Origin: Streptomyces sp. WMMB303
GTDB taxonomy: Bacteria > Actinomycetota > Actinomycetes > Streptomycetales > Streptomycetaceae
DNA length: 64,000 nucleotides
Assembly: GCF_029351045.1 (NCBI RefSeq)
Contig: NZ_JARKIN010000001.1
Span: forward strand, 6,477,001 to 6,541,000
Direction of reading: 5' to 3'
The position numbers and the translations under genes are program-made. The notes beneath the pieces are model-generated. The model saw nothing but the letters and a program-made list of their open reading frames with translations. It searched no databases and had not been told where the DNA came from. Shown piece by piece: positions 53,591 to 63,600 of this stretch. Positions within the stretch are counted from its first letter, which is position 1. The number at the start of each line of letters is the position of its first letter.

Positions 53591-53631
53591 GGCGGCCGGC
53601 CGGGGGCCGAACGCGCCTCCGGCCGGCCGCC
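53591..53631. terminator. Terminator between the SDR and acyl-CoA dehydrogenase genes
   Basis: Perfect 13-bp arms (53591-53603 and 53619-53631) with a 15-nt loop start 4 nt past the SDR stop codon, between convergent genes. Confidence 0.8.
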
Positions 53632-53721
53632 GACGGGCCCGCGGCCGGACGCGCACTCCCGGTGGGCCGGTCCGCCGGCTCCGCGGCCGGTTCCCCGGCC
53701 GCGGACCGGCCGCCCGGTGTC

Positions 53722-54831
53722 TCACTCGGCGGTCGCCACCGCGTGCTCGGCCAGGATGAGCTGGCAGATCTCGCTGCTGCCCTCGATGATCTCCATCAGC
53801 TTCGCGTCCCGGTACGCGCGTGCCACGGCGTGTCCGTCCTGCGTCCCGGCGGACGCCAGTACCTGCACCGCCCTGGAGGCACCCTGGGCCGCGTGCCCGG
53901 CGCCGACGTGCTTGGCGAGGACGGTGGCGAGCACGAGGCCGGGCGAGCCGGCCTCCCAGCAGTCGCTCGCGTGCCCGCACGCCTGCGTCGCGACCTGCTC
54001 GGCGACGAACAGTTCGGCCAGGTGGCGCTGGACGAGCTGGTGTCCGCTCAGCTCCTTGCCGAACTGGGCGCGGGAGGCCGCGTGCCGGGCCGCCGCCCGC
54101 CGGCAGGCGCGCAGGATGCCCACGCACCCCCAGGCGACCGAGATCCTCCCGTAGGTGAGCGCGGCGGTGACCAGCAGCGGCAGCGGCAGTCCCGGACCGC
54201 CGAGGACGCTGGAGGCCGGGAGCCGCACCCCGTCGAAGCTCACGTGCGCGTGCCCGGCGGCGCGGCAGCCCATCGGGTCGGCGACGCGCTCCACCCGCAC
54301 GCCGGGCGCCGAGGCGGGCACCACCACGGCGGCCGCGCCGCCCTCGCAGGTGGCGAAGACGACCAGCAGGTCCGCGTAGGACGCGCCGGTGACCCACACC
54401 TTCCGACCGGTCAGCACGAACCCGTCGCCGTCGGCGATGAGCGAGGTGCTCATCGCGGACAGGTCGGAGCCGGCGTCCGCCTCGCTGAACCCCACCGCCG
54501 CCAGCCGGCCCTCGACCAACTGCGGCAGCAGCGCGGCGGCCTGCTCCGGTGCGGCCAGCCGCTGAATGGTCCAGGCCGCCATGCCCTGCGACGTCATCAC
54601 ACTGCGCAGCGAACTGCACCTGCTGCCGGTGTGCGCGGTGAGCTCCCCGTTGTCATGGCTGGTGAAGCCGGGGCCGCCGGACGCGGTGCCGACCTGTGCG
54701 CACAGCAGGCCGCGGGCGCCCAGGTCGCGCAGCAGGGCGACCGGGATCTCCCCGGCGAGGTCCCAGGCCCCGGCCCGGTCGCCGACGAGTTCGTCGACGA
54801 CCGCGGTCGCGGCGGCGAGCGGTTCAGGCAC
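53722..54831 (-). CDS. Acyl-CoA dehydrogenase, FkbI-like
   Basis: This 369-residue flavoenzyme resembles FkbI/Asm15, which oxidises a three-carbon hydroxyacyl unit on an ACP while methoxymalonyl- or hydroxymalonyl-ACP is made. The segments SSLRSVMTSQGMAAW and FSEADAGSDLSAM (FAD binding) and the C-terminal EIIEGSSEICQLILA (catalytic Glu region) are present. It overlaps the ACP gene by 8 nt, so it is translated with it. Together with the upstream ACP and 3-hydroxyacyl-CoA dehydrogenase genes it forms most of the extender-unit set; FkbH and a methyltransferase are not in the window. Confidence 0.9.
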   Translation of the reverse strand: MPEPLAAATAVVDELVGDRAGAWDLAGEIPVALLRDLGARGLLCAQVGTASGGPGFTSHDNGELTAHTGSRCSSLRSVMTSQGMAAWTIQRLAAPEQAAALLPQLVEGRLAAVGFSEADAGSDLSAMSTSLIADGDGFVLTGRKVWVTGASYADLLVVFATCEGGAAAVVVPASAPGVRVERVADPMGCRAAGHAHVSFDGVRLPASSVLGGPGLPLPLLVTAALTYGRISVAWGCVGILRACRRAAARHAASRAQFGKELSGHQLVQRHLAELFVAEQVATQACGHASDCWEAGSPGLVLATVLAKHVGAGHAAQGASRAVQVLASAGTQDGHAVARAYRDAKLMEIIEGSSEICQLILAEHAVATAE

Positions 54832-55114
54832 CGTCCGCCGCCCCGGACCCGCCGCCGAGCCGGAGCACGAGCTCGGTCATGCTCCGCACCGTGCGGAAGT
54901 TGTCCAGCCGCAGATCGGTGCCGACGATGGAGATCCCGTACTCCTTCTCCAGTTGGACCACGAGTTCCATCGCGAACATCGAGGAGACCAGGCCGGAGGC
55001 GAAGAGCTCCTGCGTCGGCGTGACGGAGGTCTTCGTCCTGGCCTCCAGAAAGCTCAGCAGGTCCCGCTCGACAGCCTGTGCGTCGATGCCGTCGGTGTGC
55101 TGTTCCGTCGTCAC
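54824..55114 (-). CDS. Acyl carrier protein, FkbJ-like
   Basis: This 96-residue free-standing carrier protein has the phosphopantetheine serine in FASGLVSSMFAMELV (Ser44) and matches carrier proteins that hold the oxygenated three-carbon extender unit. The GTG at 55114 overlaps the TGA of the dehydrogenase gene (GTGA), and its end overlaps the acyl-CoA dehydrogenase gene by 8 nt. These overlaps mean tight co-translation of the three genes. No FkbH-type enzyme for loading glycerate is visible here. Confidence 0.9.
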   Translation of the reverse strand: MTTEQHTDGIDAQAVERDLLSFLEARTKTSVTPTQELFASGLVSSMFAMELVVQLEKEYGISIVGTDLRLDNFRTVRSMTELVLRLGGGSGAADGA

Positions 55115-55977
55115 AGCTCGTCCTTTCCGTATCCGTAGAAGCCACGGCCGGACTTGCGGCCGAGGTCGCCGTCCCGCACCTTGCGCCGCAGCAGGTCGCA
55201 GGGCCTGCACTCGTCGGCACCGGTGCGCTCGTACAGGGCGTCGAGCGAGTCGACGAGGTTGTCCAGCCCGATCATGTCCGCGGTGCGCAGCGGGCCCGTC
55301 GGGTGCCCGAGGCAGCCCTCCATCAGCTGGTCGACCGCCTCGGCCGAGGCGGTGCCCTCGCCGACGATCCGCGCCGCGGTGTTGATCATCGGGTGGAGCA
55401 GTCTGCTGGTCACGAAGCCCGGCGCGTCCCGCACCGGCACCGCGCGCCGCCCCAGGTCGCCGAGGAGCGCGACCAGCGCCTCGACCGTCGCGTCGCCGGT
55501 CTGCGGGCCCCGGCTCACCTCCACCATGTCGATCAGGTAGGGCGGGTTCATGAAGTGGGTGCCCAGGAGTTCGGCCGGGCGCGCGGTCGAGGCGGCCAGC
55601 TCGCTGATCGGGATGCCGGAGGTGTTGGTGATCAGCGGAGTGCCGGGCCGGACCGCTGCCGACGCCTCCGCGAGCACCCGGGCCTTGGCCTCGGACGACT
55701 CGGTGACCGCCTCGATGACAGCGGTCGCCTCCGCCACGTCGGCCGTCGAGGTGCTGGTGGCCAGCTCGCCCGGGGCCCGGCCGGCGGGCAGCACACCCAT
55801 CAGCTGGGCGTGCCTGAGCTGATGCGCGATCCTGCCGCGGGCGTCCGCGCATCGCGACTCGTCGGTCTCGACGAGTACCACGGGGATGCCGTGCCCGAGC
55901 ACCAGGGCGGCGATGCCCGAGCCCATCACTCCCCCGCCGACGAGGGCCACCCGGTGGCCGGTCGGTTCTTCCGTCAT
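55111..55977 (-). CDS. 3-Hydroxyacyl-CoA dehydrogenase, FkbK-like
   Basis: This 288-residue NAD-dependent enzyme resembles FkbK/Asm13, which oxidises the hydroxyl of the ACP-bound glyceryl unit. The NAD motif is GGGVMGSGIA near the N-terminus, the TNTSGIPISELA segment carries the catalytic region and the HFMNPPYLIDMVEV motif the catalytic His. The ATG at 55977 has GGAGT 8 nt upstream; the open frame further upstream has no site. It overlaps the ACP gene by 4 nt and follows the P450 gene after 127 nt. Confidence 0.91.
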   Translation of the reverse strand: MTEEPTGHRVALVGGGVMGSGIAALVLGHGIPVVLVETDESRCADARGRIAHQLRHAQLMGVLPAGRAPGELATSTSTADVAEATAVIEAVTESSEAKARVLAEASAAVRPGTPLITNTSGIPISELAASTARPAELLGTHFMNPPYLIDMVEVSRGPQTGDATVEALVALLGDLGRRAVPVRDAPGFVTSRLLHPMINTAARIVGEGTASAEAVDQLMEGCLGHPTGPLRTADMIGLDNLVDSLDALYERTGADECRPCDLLRRKVRDGDLGRKSGRGFYGYGKDEL

Positions 55978-56104
55978 GGTCGGTGCCACTCCTTCGTGCG
56001 CGCCGAGCGGTCGTGCCCGCCGGGCGGTCGTCGTTCGGATGCGGGCGGATACCGGGATACGGTGCCCGGCTCCGGTGCCCGCCCGCCGGCACCGGAGCCG
56101 GGAC

Positions 56105-57328
56105 TCACACGCGGATCGGCAGCCGCTCCGCACCCCGGAGGGTGAGCAGGCCGTTCCACTCGACGGGGCCGTCCATCGCGAGTCCGGGGAAGCGGCGGAC
56201 GAGTTCACCGATCGCCACCCGGCCCTCGATGCGTGCCAGTGCGCCGCCGAGGCAGTAGTGCATCCCGCCGCCGAAGGAGAGCTGCTTGCGCGCGTTCTCC
56301 CGCTCCAGCCGCAACTCCTCCGCGTCGGGGCCGAAGAACTCCTCGTCGCGGTTGGCCGCGGCCAGGTTGGCCAGGACCATCGAACCGGCCGGGATCTCGT
56401 ACCCGCCGACGTGGTACGGCTCGAGTGTGATCCGGCGGCTGCTGTGCGTGGGCGGGTCGTAGCGCAGCATCTCCTCGACCGCGTTCTCGCCGATCTCGGG
56501 CTTGGCCCGCAGCAGCGCCAACTGGTCGGGATTGCGCAGCAGCGCCAGGGTGCCGCCGGAGATCAGGTTCACGGTGGTCTCGTAGCCGGCCACGAACAAC
56601 GTGGTCACCTGGGCGACCAGTTCATCGTGGCTCAGTTTGTCCCCGTCGTCCTCAGCCGCGATGAGGGCGGTGAGCAGATCGTCGTCGGGTTCGCTGCGCT
56701 TCCGCGAGACGGCGTCGCTGACCACCTCGAAGATCTCCGCGTCGGCCGCCTCGATGACGCGCATCACCTCCGGGTCGGTGGTCAGTTCGACCGAGCGCAT
56801 CAGCAGACTGGTGAGCATCCGCAGGTGCTTGGTGTCGATCGGCGGCATGCCGAGCATCCGCGTCATCACGGTGAAGGGCAGCGGGAAGGCCAGTTCCTCG
56901 ACCAGATCGCCGCCTCCGGCCGCCGCGATGCCGTCGAGCGCTTCGTCGACCAGTTCGCGGACCATCGGCTCCAGTCCGTTGATGGCCCGGACGGTGAACG
57001 CCTTGGTGACCAGTTTGCGCAGCCGGGTGTGGTCCGGCGGGTCCAGGTCCAGCAGCGCCAGGCCCTTCAGCCGCGGCTTCTCCGAGACGCCGGCCTTCGC
57101 GTAGGCGTCCCGGAACGGTCCCGGGGCGACGTGCCGCTGGTCGACCGAGTGCTTGGAGCGCAGCAACGCGTCCACGTCCGCGTAGCGCGAGAGCATCCAG
57201 AAGCCGCCCGGATGCTCGTGCACCGGCACCTGCCGGCGCAGTTCGGCGTAGTGCGGGTAGGGGTCCTCCATGAACTCGGGGGTGAACGGGTAATAGATCA
57301 ACGGCTGGTCCTGCGGCACGGTGCTCAC
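56105..57328 (-). CDS. Cytochrome P450
   Basis: This 407-residue soluble P450 has the I-helix VAGYETTVNLI, the ExxR motif (EEML region) and the heme-binding FGGGMHYCLGG with Cys359. Its GTG at 57328 overlaps the stop of the AT-AT-ER gene by 4 nt (GTGA), so it is co-translated with the polyketide genes. It most likely hydroxylates or epoxidises the polyketide chain or product. The type is that of the bacterial CYP107-like class. Confidence 0.94.
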   Translation of the reverse strand: MSTVPQDQPLIYYPFTPEFMEDPYPHYAELRRQVPVHEHPGGFWMLSRYADVDALLRSKHSVDQRHVAPGPFRDAYAKAGVSEKPRLKGLALLDLDPPDHTRLRKLVTKAFTVRAINGLEPMVRELVDEALDGIAAAGGGDLVEELAFPLPFTVMTRMLGMPPIDTKHLRMLTSLLMRSVELTTDPEVMRVIEAADAEIFEVVSDAVSRKRSEPDDDLLTALIAAEDDGDKLSHDELVAQVTTLFVAGYETTVNLISGGTLALLRNPDQLALLRAKPEIGENAVEEMLRYDPPTHSSRRITLEPYHVGGYEIPAGSMVLANLAAANRDEEFFGPDAEELRLERENARKQLSFGGGMHYCLGGALARIEGRVAIGELVRRFPGLAMDGPVEWNGLLTLRGAERLPIRV

Positions 57329-60300
57329 CGCTGCACCGCCTCCTTCCGAACTGGTCGTCCGCTCGGGTCCGGCCGCTCCTGCCGCATCCCGCCGAAGCTC
57401 CGCAGCCGGGCTGCGACGTGTTCCGCCGCGCCGTCCATGAGGACGTCGCAGACGGCCTCGACCGTGCGGGCCCGCCACGGGTGCAGCGCGGTTCCGGCGA
57501 CGGCCTGGTTGAAGGCGCCCATCGCCGGGCCGCAGTGGACCAGATGATCGGCCCGGTCCGCGGTGTCGCCGCGCACCGCGAGCCGGAAGCCGCGCGCGAA
57601 GTAGTTCCGGAACAGGTCCGCGAGTTCCGCCTTGGCGTCCTGGCCGGATGCCGGGGGCGGCGGATGCTCACCGCCCAGCCGGCGGTCGAGGATCCGGGCC
57701 CTGGTGGCCTCGTCGAGTTCGCCGAACGAGGCGTGCCGCCGCCACAGCTCGTACAGCTTCGCCGCCCGGGCCGGGAAGAACAGTCCCCGCTTCAGATAGC
57801 GTGCCTGGCCGCCCAGTTCGAACAGGTCGGCCCAGGGCGCGGTGGCCACGTCGTACTCGCGTGCCTGCTGCAGCAGATCCTTGACGTGGTCGCCGGTGCC
57901 GGCCTCCACCGTGCACTGGTTGACCGATCCGGTCAGGACGAAGTCCGCACCGAGCAGGAACGCCGCCGCGGCCGCTTCCGGGGTGCCGATGCCACCGGCG
58001 CAGCCCACATGTACCCGGGGGCCGGGCAGCGCCGCCTCGTCCCGCAGCCGCAGGACCGCGGGCAGCAGCGTGAGCAGATCGGCGCCGACGCACAGCCAGC
58101 CGCCGTCCGCCTCGACGCACAGGTCGTCGGCCATCGGTCTGGACGCCGCTGCCGCCGCCTCCGCCGCGGTCACGGCCCCGGTGTCCAGCAGCCGCGCGAC
58201 CAGCCGCTCGGGAGGCGGCGCGAGGAACGCGGCGGCCATGTCGGTCCTGGACACCTTCGCCAGGACCCGGCCGCCCTTGAGCCGGAAGCGCACCAGGTCC
58301 TCGGTGAGCACCGGGAACCCGGAGGCCTCCACCAGGTCGACGCCGTGCCGCAGAAGCTGGTCGACCAGCTCCGCCTCCCGTTCCGGAGCGCCGTGCCGGT
58401 AGTGGAGGTTGGCCCCGACGGCGGCCCCCGGCTCCGCCTCACGGAGCTGCCGCTCCAGCTCGGCCCGGGTGAGCCCGCCGGTTCCGAGGAAGCCCAGCAG
58501 CCCGGCCTTGGCTGTCGCGCGGAGCAGTTCCGGTCCGGAGACGCCGCCGTGCATCGACCCCACGGCGTAGGCCCGCAGCAGTCCGTACCGTTCGCGGAAG
58601 CTCCCGGCTCCGAGGCCGTCCGCGGTGGCCGCGGCCGCCGGGTGCTGCTCCGCGCCTGCCGCCGGTGCCGTGGCGGCCGGCTCCTCGGTGGACGGTGCGC
58701 GGACCGGTTCGGGCACTGCGGCACCGCCGGACGGCGCCGGAGCCGGTTCGGCGGCGGTGATGCGCTCGACCAGTTTGGTGAGCACCCGGCCGGGGCCGAG
58801 TTCGACGAAGTCGAGGTCGCCGTCTTCCCGCACCGCGCGGACGATGTCGGTCCAGCGGACCGGCGCGGCGATCTGCGCCGTCAGCCGCTCCTTCAGCGTC
58901 TCGGGCGTGTACGGGCGGGCGTCGACACCGGCGAGGACCGGGACGACGGGCGGGCGCAGGTCGAAGCCGTCCAGGAACGGTCCGAACCGCTCGGCCACGC
59001 CGCGCATGTAGCGGGAGTGCAGCGGCGCGCTGACGTGCAGCCGGACCGCACGGGCCCCTGCCGCCTCGAAAGCGGTGCAGGCCGCGTCGATGCCCTCGGC
59101 CGGGCCGGAGATGACGAACTGGTCCGGCGCGTTGTGGTTGGCCAGGTCCAGGGCCGCCAGGGCGGGGTCGGCCAGCATCCGGGTGACGGTCTCCTCGTCG
59201 GTCCCCACCACCGCGGCCATGCCGCCGCCGTCGGCGGCGGCCATCAGCTCGCCGCGCCGCGCCACCAGCCGCAGCCCGGTCTCGAAGTCGAGGACCCCGG
59301 CCGCGAACAGCGCCGCGTACTCGCCCAGGCTGTGCCCCACCAGGAAATCCGGCGGCTCCGGGTCCCGGGCCACCCGGTCCAGGTAGCTCAGGGCGCTCAC
59401 CACGTAGACGGCGGGCTGGGTGAACTCGGTGCGCGCGAGGCACCGTTCGGGGTCCCGGACGCACAGCTCCTCGATCGAGTAGCCGAGCACCTCGTCCGCC
59501 AGCGCCGTCTGCGCGGGGAACCGGCCGAAGAGGTCCTTGCCCATCCCGCGGCGCTGCGAGCCCTGCCCGGGGAAGCCGTAGACCTTCGTGGGGCGGCCCG
59601 CCGGGGGGCGGTCGGTGGTGTCCCGGACCGTCGTGGGGCTGTCCTCGGCGAGCGGGTCCGTGCCGCGAGGAGCCGTGACAGCGGCGGCGGGCTGCCGCCG
59701 GGTGACACGAGCGGCACGCGCGCGGACTCCGGCGAGCAGTTCGGTGTCCTTCTCGAACTGGCTGAGCAGCGGCAGCGACGCCGACCGGCCGCCCTCGGGC
59801 AGGAGCTGCCGGAGGAAGTTGTGCAGAGTCCCCGCGGGCCCGAGGTCCAGGTAGAGGAAGTCGCCCCGCTCCCGCAGCGCGGCCACCGCGCGCTCGAACT
59901 CGATCGGCCGCCGGGCGACCCGCCAGAAGTGGTCAGCGGTCACCTCCCGCACCGGGGCGCCGTCCACGCAGGAGGTCCAGGGGATGCGCGGCGGTGCGAG
60001 CGCCACCCCCTCGAACGTCGCCCGGCAGGTGTCCAGCGCCTCGTCCATGAGGCGGGAGTGGAAGGCGTACTCGACCGGCAGCCGGACGTGCAGCACGTCG
60101 GCGGCCCGCAGTGCCGCCTCGGCGCGCGCCAGGTCCGCCTCCGGCCCCGACACCACGAAGCTGCCCGGATAGTTGTGCGCCGCGATCTCGCACACCCGCA
60201 GTTCCGGTACCCGGTCCAGCACGTCGGTGCCGGTGAGCACGGCGAGCATGCCGCCGGGCGGGCTCGCGCCGACCAGGTCGGCCTGCTGGACCAGCAGCCG

Positions 60301-60675
60301 CAGGCAGTCCACCGGGTCGAGGCTGCCCGCGACGACGGCCGCGGTGTACTCGCCCAGGCTGCAACCGAGAACATGGTCGGGCTCGACGCCCTCGGCCCGC
60401 AGGGTCTCCGTCAGCGCGAGTTCGATCATGACGATGCCCGGATGGGTGACCCGGGTGTCCAGGAGCGGGTGGTTGCGCGGCTTCGCCGGGTCGAAGATCC
60501 GGGCGAGCACCGACTCGCCCAACTCCTGCGTCACGACGGCGTCGTAGCGGTCCAGCGCGGTGCGGAACACCGGCTCGGCGTCGTAGAGCTCCTTGCCCAT
60601 GCCGTAGTACTGGGAACCCTGGCCGGCATACGCGAAGACGAGGGGCTTTCCGGCGGGCGGCTGAGTCGTGTTCAT
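57325..60675 (-). CDS. Trans-acting AT-AT-ER protein
   Basis: This 1116-residue protein has two acyltransferase domains and a PfaD-type enoylreductase. AT1 (about 10-320) has the nucleophile Ser106 in GCSLGEY and His206 (AFHSRL); its Cys next to the Ser differs from the usual GHS, as in some hydrolytic or editing ATs. AT2 (about 365-655) has the normal GHSLGEY (Ser449) and PLHSRY, so it should supply malonyl units to the AT-less PKS. The ER (about 700-1095) has the FMN-type nitronate monooxygenase fold and GGIGTPEAAAAAF. The ATG at 60675 overlaps the PKS stop (ATGA). It acts on carrier domains of the cluster PKSs. Confidence 0.94.
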   Translation of the reverse strand: MNTTQPPAGKPLVFAYAGQGSQYYGMGKELYDAEPVFRTALDRYDAVVTQELGESVLARIFDPAKPRNHPLLDTRVTHPGIVMIELALTETLRAEGVEPDHVLGCSLGEYTAAVVAGSLDPVDCLRLLVQQADLVGASPPGGMLAVLTGTDVLDRVPELRVCEIAAHNYPGSFVVSGPEADLARAEAALRAADVLHVRLPVEYAFHSRLMDEALDTCRATFEGVALAPPRIPWTSCVDGAPVREVTADHFWRVARRPIEFERAVAALRERGDFLYLDLGPAGTLHNFLRQLLPEGGRSASLPLLSQFEKDTELLAGVRARAARVTRRQPAAAVTAPRGTDPLAEDSPTTVRDTTDRPPAGRPTKVYGFPGQGSQRRGMGKDLFGRFPAQTALADEVLGYSIEELCVRDPERCLARTEFTQPAVYVVSALSYLDRVARDPEPPDFLVGHSLGEYAALFAAGVLDFETGLRLVARRGELMAAADGGGMAAVVGTDEETVTRMLADPALAALDLANHNAPDQFVISGPAEGIDAACTAFEAAGARAVRLHVSAPLHSRYMRGVAERFGPFLDGFDLRPPVVPVLAGVDARPYTPETLKERLTAQIAAPVRWTDIVRAVREDGDLDFVELGPGRVLTKLVERITAAEPAPAPSGGAAVPEPVRAPSTEEPAATAPAAGAEQHPAAAATADGLGAGSFRERYGLLRAYAVGSMHGGVSGPELLRATAKAGLLGFLGTGGLTRAELERQLREAEPGAAVGANLHYRHGAPEREAELVDQLLRHGVDLVEASGFPVLTEDLVRFRLKGGRVLAKVSRTDMAAAFLAPPPERLVARLLDTGAVTAAEAAAAASRPMADDLCVEADGGWLCVGADLLTLLPAVLRLRDEAALPGPRVHVGCAGGIGTPEAAAAAFLLGADFVLTGSVNQCTVEAGTGDHVKDLLQQAREYDVATAPWADLFELGGQARYLKRGLFFPARAAKLYELWRRHASFGELDEATRARILDRRLGGEHPPPPASGQDAKAELADLFRNYFARGFRLAVRGDTADRADHLVHCGPAMGAFNQAVAGTALHPWRARTVEAVCDVLMDGAAEHVAARLRSFGGMRQERPDPSGRPVRKEAVQR

Positions 60676-63600
60676 CGGTACTTGTCCCAGAACAGGCCGG
60701 TGGCCGCGGCCCCGGGTGCGGTGGTTCCTCGGATGACGGTCCTCCGGTTCAGTACGGGTTCCGGCAGCGGTGGCCGGACGCGGTGGCGGGTCTCGGGCGC
60801 GGGCGCCAGCACGACGTGCGCGTTGGTGCCGCCGTCGGCGAAGCAGTTGAGCGCGGCCAGCCGGGCCGACTCGGGCCACGGGCGGGGCCCGCGGGGGAAG
60901 TCCAGCGCGGAGGCGGCCAGGTCGAAGTGCTCCAGTGGTTCCTGTCCTGAGCCGAACGGCACCTGCTCGCCGTGGTGCAGCATCAGGACGACCTTGATGA
61001 GCGCCGCGATCCCTTCGGCGGCCAGCGGATGGCCGATGTTCGGCTTGACCGAGCCGAGCGAGAGAGGCCGCTGCGCCCCGGCGCCGGTGCCGTAGACCGC
61101 CTGCACCGCCTTGAGTTCGAGCAGGTCGGCGACGGTCGACCCGGAGCCGTTGGCCTCGACCCAGCCGACCTCCCGCGGAAGGCGGCCGGCGCGTGCCAGC
61201 GCCTCGGCCATCACCTCCTTCTGCGCCTCCAGGCTCGGCGTGGCCGGGCCGGCGGTCCGGCCGTCGTTGTTGATCGCCACGCCCTTGAGGACGGCGAGGA
61301 CCCGGTCCCCTTCCTCCCGCGCCCGGGCCAGCGGCTTGAGGAGCACGCTTCCGGCGCCCTCGCCGAGGACGAGCCCGGAGGCCCGGCGGTCGAACAGGTG
61401 GAAGGCGGCGCCGGTGCTGAGCAGACCGCGCCGGGCGAAGATCCGGTGCGCCCGGTCGTCGGCGAGCAGGCTGACCCCCGCGACCACCGCCGCCTCGAGG
61501 CTCCCGGCCCGCAGGGCCTGCGCGGCCATGTCCAGCGCCACCAGCGCGGAGGAGCAGGCGGTGTCGACGACGACGCTGGGCCCGCGGAAGTCGAAGAACT
61601 GGGAGACGTTGGCCGACAAATAGTTCTGACCGGTGACCATCACCGGGTTCGCCGACCGGTCCACCAGCTCCTCGTCCGGCGCGCTGGTGGCCCGGCCGCC
61701 CACATACACCCCGACGCGCCGCGACTTGAGCTCCTCGGGCCGGTATCCGGCGTGCCGGACGGCCCGGTCGACCTCTTCCAGCAGCAGCAGCGCCTGCGGG
61801 TCCATGGCCTCGACGTCCGCCTCCGACAGCAGGAACGCCTCCGGGTCGAAGCGCAGCTCCTCGGGCAGCAGCCCCGCGTGGTAGCCGTGCAGTCCACCGA
61901 AGCGCTGCTCGGGAAGCGGCCGCAGCGCGCTGCGGCCCTCCCGCAGCAGCTCCCAGTACGCGTCGGCGGACCCTGCGCCGGGGAAGCGGCAGGAGAGTCC
62001 GACCACCGCGATGTCGTCCTGCCCGACGGAGTCCTCTTCGCGCGGTGCGGCCTGCCCGCGAGGGGCGGCCCGGTCCAGGAGTGTCCCGGATGCGGCGTCC
62101 GCCGCGGACTGCGGCGCGGCCGGGGCCTCGGGGGCGGCGGGTTCCTGCCGTGCCGCCGGCTCCGGGGCCGCGGTCGCGGAGGGGCCGAAGACCGCGGCGA
62201 GCTGCCGGGGGTGTTCCTCGGCGAGGTACGCGGCGAACTCGTCGGCGGTCGGGTACTCCAGCAGCGCCGTCGGGTCGAGCGAGACGTCGAGCTGCTTGCC
62301 GAGAGTCTGCACGAGCTGGGTGACCAGGATCGAGTCGATGCCGAAGTCCTGGACGGGTACGTCGGCGGACAGCTTGGCCCGGTCGAAGCGGAGCTCCAGG
62401 GCGAGCCGGTCGAGCAGCCAGGAGGCCACCGCCTCCCGCGCCGCCGGGAGGGCGTCCGACTCGGCGGGGGCGGGATCCGCGGCAGCCGACTGCCGGAGTG
62501 CTCGGGCACGGCCGGGGGCGTCCCGCCCCCCGGCGGGGGCTGCCGGGTCCGCCGCGGGCGCGGCCGCTCGCGCGGCCGGCGCTGTCGGCCGGCGGCCGGT
62601 CAGCAGTTCGGGGCGCCAGTCGGCGTCCGCGCGTACGGCCGCGGGCAGGATCACCCGCTCTCCGGCGGCCAGGGCACGGTCCAGCAGCGCGAGCCCCTGC
62701 GCGTCCGGGAGGGCCGCCAGCCCGGAGGCCCGGTAGGCGGCGCTGCGCACCTCTCCCATGCCGGTGTCCCGCCAGCTCGGCCACTGCACACTGATGAGGG
62801 GGAGCCCGTACGGCCGCGCCGCGGCGACCTCGTCCAGGTAGGCGTTGGCCAGCGCGTAGTCGCTCTGCCCGACGGCCAGCGCGGGGACCGCCGCGGTGAC
62901 CGAGGAATACAGCACGAAGAACTCCAGCGGCTCCGCGCGGAAGCACTCCGTCAGCGCGTCGAGACCGAAGACCTTCGGACCGAGCACCCGGGCCATACCC
63001 TCGGGAGTCTTGCGGACGAAGGCGGGGTTCTCGGCGTCGGTGACGCCGGCGCAGTGGACCACTCCGCCCACCGGGCCCAGCCTGCGCTTCACGTCGGCCA
63101 GGGTCCGGGCGAGCGCCGCCGCGTCCGTCAGCGGAACGGCCGGCACCTCCAGTTGCACGCCCTGGTCGGCGAGGTCGGCCAGCGGGCGGAGCTTGCGGCC
63201 CAGCGCGGTGTCCGCGGCGATGTGCGCGGCCCACTCGGCGCGCGGGGGCAGTTCCTCGCGGCCGGTCAGCACGAGCTTGCGCACACCGTGCCGGGCGACG
63301 AAGTGCCGGGCGGTCAGCAGCCCGAGCCCGCGGGTGCCGCCGGTCACCCACAGGACGTGGCCCTCGGGGAGGCGCGGCACTGGCCGCGCCGCGGGCGGCA
63401 GCGTCCGCAGCGACGTCCGGTGGCGGACGCCCTCGCGGTAGGCGACCTCGGGCTCCTCGCTGTCGAGGGCGAGTTCGTCGGCAACCCGGGCGCACAGCTG
63501 CTCGTCCCCGCACCGGCCCACGTCCACGTGCCGGGAGCGCAGCTGCCGGTACTCGCTCTGGAGCATCCGGTACAGGCCCACCCGGGAGGCGCCACCGAGG

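Noticed and set aside
60676..63513. Upstream continuation of the AT-AT-ER frame to 63513
   Set aside because: It lies antiparallel in frame to the PKS gene on the same strand, is Arg/Gly-rich, and the ATG at 60675 starts exactly at the AT fold and overlaps the PKS stop.
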